Below, piece by piece: positions 36,345 through 41,120 of a stretch of 41,120 nucleotides of DNA. Where the stretch lies: contig CANGYW010000003.1 in the NCBI GenBank assembly GCA_947458335.1, positions 1 to 41,120 on the forward strand. Reading direction: 5' to 3'. The position numbers and the translations under genes are program-made. Source of the DNA: Chitinophagaceae bacterium. Its GTDB lineage: Bacteria > Bacteroidota > Bacteroidia > Chitinophagales > Chitinophagaceae. Under the pieces are notes generated by a model. That model saw only the letters and a list, made by a program, of their open reading frames with translations. It searched no databases and was not told the origin of the DNA. Position 1 is the stretch's first letter, and the number at the start of each line of letters is the position of its first letter.

Positions 36345-37907
36345 TTACTGACGATATTCTCCAAAAACTCCACGCAGGGTATCTGCAATTTCTCCCAAGG
36401 TGCACTTGGCCTCAATTGCACTGAGTACTGTTGGCATTATATTAGAACCATCCACCGCATTTTGTCGTAGTAAAGTCAATAGCGATTCGCATACCGCATT
36501 ATTGCGATTAGTTCTAAGTTGTTTTAGCTTTTCGCATTGTTCTATACGAATACTGTCATCGATGCGAAATACAGGGGTGTTATTTTTTTCGTTTGTCTGA
36601 AATTTATTGACACCCACAATAATTTTTTGTCCGAGCTCGGTTTGCTGCTGGTAATGATAAGCACTGCGAGCGATCTCCTCTTGCATAAAACCTTTTTCGA
36701 TAGCCGTTACGCTTCCTCCCATCGCATCGATGGTTTCGATCAGTTTCCAGGCCTCTTTTTCTACCGAGGCAGTCAGTGATTCTACAAAGAAAGAGCCGGC
36801 TAGCGGATCGACTGTATCGGCCACGCCGCTCTCGAATGCTACAATCTGTTGGGTGCGTAGGGCAATGGCGGCCGCCTCTTCTGTAGGAAGACTAAGGGCC
36901 TCATCGTAGCCATTGGTATGCAGTGATTGGGTGCCTCCCAAAACCGCCGCCAATGTCTGTACGGTAACTCGAGCGATATTATTTAAAGGTTGCTGGGCGG
37001 TAAGGGTGCTTCCTCCTGTCTGCGTATGAAACCGAAGCATCATGGCTTTAGGATCGGTAGCCCCCAGTTCTTTCATAATCTGTGCCCACATCCGCCGGGC
37101 TGCCCTGAACTTGGCCACCTCTTCGAATAGATTATTGTGGGCATTAAAGAAAAATGAAAGCCTTTTTCCAAAAATATTGATGTCGAGTCCTTTTTCTAAG
37201 GCGGCTTGTACATAGGCCTTGCCATTGCTGAGAGTAAAAGCGATCTCCTGCACGGCGGTGCTACCAGCCTCTCGAATGTGATACCCCGAAATGGAGATCG
37301 TGTTCCATTTGGGAACTTCACGACTACACCATTCGAACAGATCGGTGATGATCCGCATAGAGGGTTTGGGCGGATAAATATAGGTGCCCCGCGCAGCATA
37401 CTCTTTTAGAATATCATTTTGAATAGTGCCATTGATCTTTGTTAGATCGGCTCCCTGTTGTTTGGCCACCGCTGCGTAGAGTCCCAGCAAGATAAAGCCG
37501 GTAGCATTGATAGTCATGGAGGTGCTTACTTCTTCGAGACTAATCTTATCGAACAAGACCTGCATGTCTTCTATGGAGTCAATCGCAACACCTACTTTGC
37601 CTACTTCTCCATCGGCTAGTTCGTGATCGCTGTCGTAGCCGATCTGGGTAGGCAAATCGAAAGCAACGCTTAATCCGCTTACTCCTTGCGAAAGCAGGTA
37701 GTGATACCGTTTGTTACTCTCTGCTGCTGTCGAAAATCCAGCGTATTGACGCATGGTCCATAGCTTTCCGCGATACATATCGGCTTGCACGCCCCGCGTA
37801 AAGGGAAAAGCACCCGGCATGCCAGGGTCTTCGGTAGGGAGATCTTGGCCCGTATAGATTTTCTTAATGGGGATCGACGAGTCGGTATGACGTTCCTGTT
37901 CGTTCAT
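36345..37907 (-). CDS. Methylmalonyl-CoA mutase family, large (substrate-binding) subunit lacking the B12 domain
   Basis: [90 protein letters not shown] 37907 preferred over TTG 37916. No DxHxxG cobalamin motif. Confidence 0.92.
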   Translation of the reverse strand: MNEQERHTDSSIPIKKIYTGQDLPTEDPGMPGAFPFTRGVQADMYRGKLWTMRQYAGFSTAAESNKRYHYLLSQGVSGLSVAFDLPTQIGYDSDHELADGEVGKVGVAIDSIEDMQVLFDKISLEEVSTSMTINATGFILLGLYAAVAKQQGADLTKINGTIQNDILKEYAARGTYIYPPKPSMRIITDLFEWCSREVPKWNTISISGYHIREAGSTAVQEIAFTLSNGKAYVQAALEKGLDINIFGKRLSFFFNAHNNLFEEVAKFRAARRMWAQIMKELGATDPKAMMLRFHTQTGGSTLTAQQPLNNIARVTVQTLAAVLGGTQSLHTNGYDEALSLPTEEAAAIALRTQQIVAFESGVADTVDPLAGSFFVESLTASVEKEAWKLIETIDAMGGSVTAIEKGFMQEEIARSAYHYQQQTELGQKIIVGVNKFQTNEKNNTPVFRIDDSIRIEQCEKLKQLRTNRNNAVCESLLTLLRQNAVDGSNIMPTVLSAIEAKCTLGEIADTLRGVFGEYRQ

Positions 37908-37923
37908 AGTGTGCAAATTGCGC

Positions 37924-38424
37924 TCAACGCATAAGACGTTTGGCTTCTTCGTTCAAAACAGCTTTAACAACATCATCTAGTGGTTTGTCTTGTTGGGCGA
38001 GCATAAGTTCTAGCAACTTTTTATTAAGCATCGCTCCCGTTGCCTGCCACCCCAATGAAGCAGCCACCTGGTTGATGAGCAATATGTTTTGCTCTTTAAG
38101 ATTGCGAACGGCTTCCCAGGCAGTAGCGCTTACATAAAGTTGCTGCGTACTGTTATAATCAAATTCTTGTTTGATGGTTTCAATGAGCAAGGCCTTCATT
38201 TCATCGGCAGTGGCCGATGGGGTGTTAAGTCTGCTTATCAAGTGGGGTAAGGCTATACGTTCAGCCAGTAGTACAAGCCGCTCATAGGCTTGCAAGCGGA
38301 GCTGTAAGGCCTGAAAATCGCTGGAGGAGGCGGGTACTGGCGTTCGACTTCTAACTAATACAAGCCCTCCAATGGCAAGTGCCAGCAGTACCGATAAAAG
38401 TAGCGTGGTGAGGTCTATATTCAT
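37924..38424 (-). CDS. Hypothetical protein with one N-terminal TM and helical cytoplasmic domain
   Basis: ATG 38424 ([24 protein letters not shown]); 16 bp upstream of the mutase ATG, same strand. Confidence 0.7.
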   Translation of the reverse strand: MNIDLTTLLLSVLLALAIGGLVLVRSRTPVPASSSDFQALQLRLQAYERLVLLAERIALPHLISRLNTPSATADEMKALLIETIKQEFDYNSTQQLYVSATAWEAVRNLKEQNILLINQVAASLGWQATGAMLNKKLLELMLAQQDKPLDDVVKAVLNEEAKRLMR

Positions 38425-38475
38425 GTTAAAATCTGGCACGATGCTGTAAAAGTATAGCGAAATCACAGGTTTTTA

Positions 38476-38483
38476 TAATTTTG
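38476..38483 (+). promoter_or_regulatory. Putative -7 element TAATTTTG for the IscA-like gene, 4 nt before ATG
   Basis: TAATTTTG-CAGT-ATG(38488); no clear -33 TTG in the expected interval. Confidence 0.5.
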
Positions 38484-38487
38484 CAGT

Positions 38488-38832
38488 ATGGAAATAACAA
38501 ATACCTTACCAGTGACCCTTACCCCTGGGGCTGTTAAAGCGATTACTAAGCTTATGGAGGCCCCTGAATTTGATAAGACCCAGCGCCTGCGTGTTGGAGT
38601 TAAAGGAGGAGGCTGCTCTGGCATGACGTATGTGTTGGGGTTTGATGCCCCGAGCGAGCGGGATCAACTTTTTGAGATAGAAGGAATCCCCTGCATTATG
38701 GAAAAAGCTCACGAGATCTACTTGCTGGGCATGGAAGTTGATTGGCATGATGGTCTCGATAACCGAGGGTTTACATTTAGTAATCCCAATGCCAGCAAGA
38801 CCTGTGGTTGTGGCACTAGCTTTTCTGTTTGA
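38488..38832 (+). CDS. HesB/IscA/ErpA-type iron-sulfur cluster assembly protein
   Basis: 114 aa; LRVGVKGGGCSGMTYVLGF and C-terminal NASKTCGCGTSFSV. Confidence 0.94.
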   Translation: MEITNTLPVTLTPGAVKAITKLMEAPEFDKTQRLRVGVKGGGCSGMTYVLGFDAPSERDQLFEIEGIPCIMEKAHEIYLLGMEVDWHDGLDNRGFTFSNPNASKTCGCGTSFSV

Positions 38833-38852
38833 TCTTTTAGAAGGACTAGTAT

Positions 38853-38890
38853 AAAAAAAAACCCGCTTGCGACACAAGCGGGTTTTTTTT
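38853..38890. terminator. Bidirectional Rho-independent terminator between convergent iscA-like and secDF genes
   Basis: aaaaaaaa-acccgcttg-cgaca-caagcgggt-ttttttt; perfect 9-bp stem (38861-38869 / 38875-38883), 5-nt loop, A-tract and T-tract flanks. Confidence 0.93.
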
Positions 38891-38909
38891 ATGTGCCAAG
38901 TGGCATCTT

Positions 38910-41120
38910 TCAACTTTTAGATTTGCCGGTTTTTTTTCCTTCTAGGTCGACCAAGATAGGAGCGGCAACGAATATGGAGGAGTAAACCCCGGTCAACACC
39001 CCGATCAACATGGCAAAAGCGAATCCGCGGGTTACTTCACCGCCCACCAAGAATAAGATGAGGATGGTCAAAAATACCGTTAAGGAGGTCATAATTGTGC
39101 GGCTGAGGGTTTCGTTGATGGCACGGTTGATAATCTCGGCACGAGAAGCCGAAGGCATCAGTCGGGTGTCCTCACGAATACGGTCAAATACGATCACCGT
39201 ATCGTTCATCGAAAATCCGATTACTGTCAATACCGCCGCAATAAAGTGCTGGTCGATCTCGAGCGGAAAAGGAACGATGTCTTTGGCAAAGGAGAAGACG
39301 ATCAGGGTTACGAATACGTCATGCAATAGGGCCACGATCGTTCCCAATGAGTAGCGCCAGTCACGGAAGCGCAAGAAGATGTACAAGAATATGACCAATA
39401 AGGCAAACAACGTGGCCTTGACCGCACCGGACTTGAGGTCGTCAGAGATAGTGGGTAACACTTTTTTGGTCTGTGGTATATAGCGATCCGATTTGAACTC
39501 CTGAAAACTGATGCCAGCAGGCATATAGTTCTTGAGTCCCTCATAAAGCCTGTATTCAACAATCGAATCAGCTACCGGACCGCGCGTATCCTTGATCAGA
39601 TACGAGGTCGTAATATCGAGCTTGGCGTTATCACCAACGGTCTTGATAATGGTATTCTCACCTTCAAAGGCCTGATTAAGTTCAGTTCTTATTTTTTCTA
39701 CATCAACTGGCTGTGGAAACTGTACCGTGTAACTTCTTCCTCCGTTAAACTCTACTCCATAATTAAAGCCATTGAAGAAAGATCCGATGCCGCCAATCAA
39801 TACAACAACTGAAATGATATAAGCGATTTTTCGGTACTCAATAAATTTATACTGCGCGTGCTGGAAAATTTTTCTAGAGATGCCGGTAAAATATTCAACG
39901 TGTTTTTTCTTGTTGGTGAACATGTCACTCACCCAGCGGCTTACCAAAATTCCACAGAACAGCGATAGTAGTAGACCCAAGATCTGGGTGGTAGCAAAGC
40001 CTTTAACCGGGCCCAGTCCAAAGTAGAATAGGATAATGGCGGTAAGTAAGGTGGTAACGTGTCCATCTAATACCGGGGGCAAGGAGCGGCTATATCCATC
40101 ATTGATGGCCGTTAAATATCCTTTTCCTTTTTTCAACTCTTCTTTGATACGCTCGTAGATAACTACGTTCGTGTCAACCGCCATACCAATAGTAAGTACC
40201 AGACCGGCAATACCGGGAGCGGTAAGGGTGGCTCCCAGACCGGCTAGGATACCAACTGTAAATAGTAGGTTAAGAATAAGGGCAATGTTAGCGATCCAGC
40301 CGCTGGTGTTGTAGTACAACAACATCAGCATAAAGATGACCACAAACGAAATGATAAAACTAAGTGAACCTCCTTGAACGGCTTCTTCTCCCAGTGTTGG
40401 TCCTACCTGCTGTTCTTGAACGATCTTGGCAGGCGCAGGAAGTTTACCAATCTTAAGAATGTTAGCCAGGTCAGCAGCTTCTTGTTGTGAGTAACTGCCC
40501 GTAATGGACGATACGCCATTAGGGATCGCATTGATAACGTTAGGGGCAGAGAAAACGATATTATCGAGCACAATTGCGATGGGGTTGCCTACATTCTCTT
40601 CGGTCATTCTTTTCCAGATGGCAGCACCGGCCGGACGCATGGTCATTTCAATTTGAACTTTACCGTATTGGTCAAAGTCTTGACGCGCGTCTGAGATCGC
40701 ATCTCCTTCTAGTTTAGCTTGCGTGCGGTTATAGGTTTTAAGTCCGTACAATGGAACCGCAGTGGCCGAAACTCCATTTTTATCTTTCTCGGCTACTCCA
40801 TAGGCCCATACCACATCAGAAGGAAAGTTAGCCTTGAACTCATCAAGATATACGCGCAGTTGAGCCGTATCGCGTACGTTCACCATTCCAATAGCAGCAG
40901 GGTAGGCGATACCTCCCTTTTCGTCTTGGAAAGGTTGTGCGAACATCAAGTATTTGTCGATCGTGGTAGCCTGTGCGGCAGTAGAAAGTGTCTTTGCCTT
41001 GCTGGTATCAGTCGTTGTGTTACCAATGGCAGCAGAGAGCGTTTTGGTTTTGCCAGTATCCTTGCTTTTGGCAGCGGCTGTAGCAGAGTCAATGGCCACA
41101 GTGCTGTCTTTTTTAGCGGC
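38910..41120 (-). CDS. secDF: Protein translocase SecDF fusion (N-terminus outside window)
   Basis: SecD part MTMRPAGAAIWKRMTEENVGNPIAIVLDNIVFSAPNV, GIAGLVLTIGMAVDTNVVIYERIKEEL; SecF part YGVEFNGGRSYTVQF, VLTVIGFSMNDTVIVFDRIRED; one continuous frame. Confidence 0.95.
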   Translation of the reverse strand, partial: AAKKDSTVAIDSATAAAKSKDTGKTKTLSAAIGNTTTDTSKAKTLSTAAQATTIDKYLMFAQPFQDEKGGIAYPAAIGMVNVRDTAQLRVYLDEFKANFPSDVVWAYGVAEKDKNGVSATAVPLYGLKTYNRTQAKLEGDAISDARQDFDQYGKVQIEMTMRPAGAAIWKRMTEENVGNPIAIVLDNIVFSAPNVINAIPNGVSSITGSYSQQEAADLANILKIGKLPAPAKIVQEQQVGPTLGEEAVQGGSLSFIISFVVIFMLMLLYYNTSGWIANIALILNLLFTVGILAGLGATLTAPGIAGLVLTIGMAVDTNVVIYERIKEELKKGKGYLTAINDGYSRSLPPVLDGHVTTLLTAIILFYFGLGPVKGFATTQILGLLLSLFCGILVSRWVSDMFTNKKKHVEYFTGISRKIFQHAQYKFIEYRKIAYIISVVVLIGGIGSFFNGFNYGVEFNGGRSYTVQFPQPVDVEKIRTELNQAFEGENTIIKTVGDNAKLDITTSYLIKDTRGPVADSIVEYRLYEGLKNYMPAGISFQEFKSDRYIPQTKKVLPTISDDLKSGAVKATLFALLVIFLYIFLRFRDWRYSLGTIVALLHDVFVTLIVFSFAKDIVPFPLEIDQHFIAAVLTVIGFSMNDTVIVFDRIREDTRLMPSASRAEIINRAINETLSRTIMTSLTVFLTILILFLVGGEVTRGFAFAMLIGVLTGVYSSIFVAAPILVDLEGKKTGKSKS

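Noticed and set aside
1-41120. CRISPR array, tRNA/rRNA genes, transposase or phage genes
   Set aside because: No regularly spaced repeats, cloverleaf-like intergenic segments or integrase/transposase motifs were seen; intergenic space is very small throughout. A tRNAscan/Infernal run would be decisive.

Overview
The window looks like an ordinary, densely coded chromosomal segment from a Bacteroidetes bacterium, probably Chitinophagaceae-like. The taxonomic guess rests on gene families, the SecDF fusion and TAnnTTTG promoters; it is inference. I find about 33 protein-coding genes and no convincing tRNA, rRNA, CRISPR array, prophage or transposon. Contents, in order: (i) the rimO 3' end; (ii) an apparently complete trans-4-hydroxy-L-proline to 2-oxoglutarate catabolic set (DHDPS-family deaminase, 2-oxoglutarate semialdehyde dehydrogenase, 4-hydroxyproline epimerase, FAD D-amino acid oxidoreductase), interrupted by an opposite-strand AGMO/sterol-desaturase-like gene; (iii) bshC; (iv) purK and purE split by a complete RND efflux operon; (v) hpd, a YkuD/TonB_C-like fusion, class I fbp and an ABC ATPase; (vi) folC, a TonB-like protein, an uncharacterised radical SAM protein, a membrane protein and a ureohydrolase; (vii) a fatty acid desaturase, bshB1, DUF4294, ccmF and ccmE; (viii) acyl-CoA dehydrogenase, YggS, a CocE/NonD hydrolase, a DUF985 cupin and glnS; (ix) a methylmalonyl-CoA mutase large subunit, an IscA/HesB protein and secDF. 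Points worth a second look: four genes carry TAnnTTTG exactly 4 nt before the ATG (predicted leaderless transcripts); CcmE has a CxxxY instead of HxxxY heme motif; the LD-transpeptidase is fused to a TonB_C-like domain; the radical SAM operon is uncharacterised; and a G-U-containing, strand-asymmetric hairpin follows glnS. I did not see clear evidence of a wholly new defence or mobile system.
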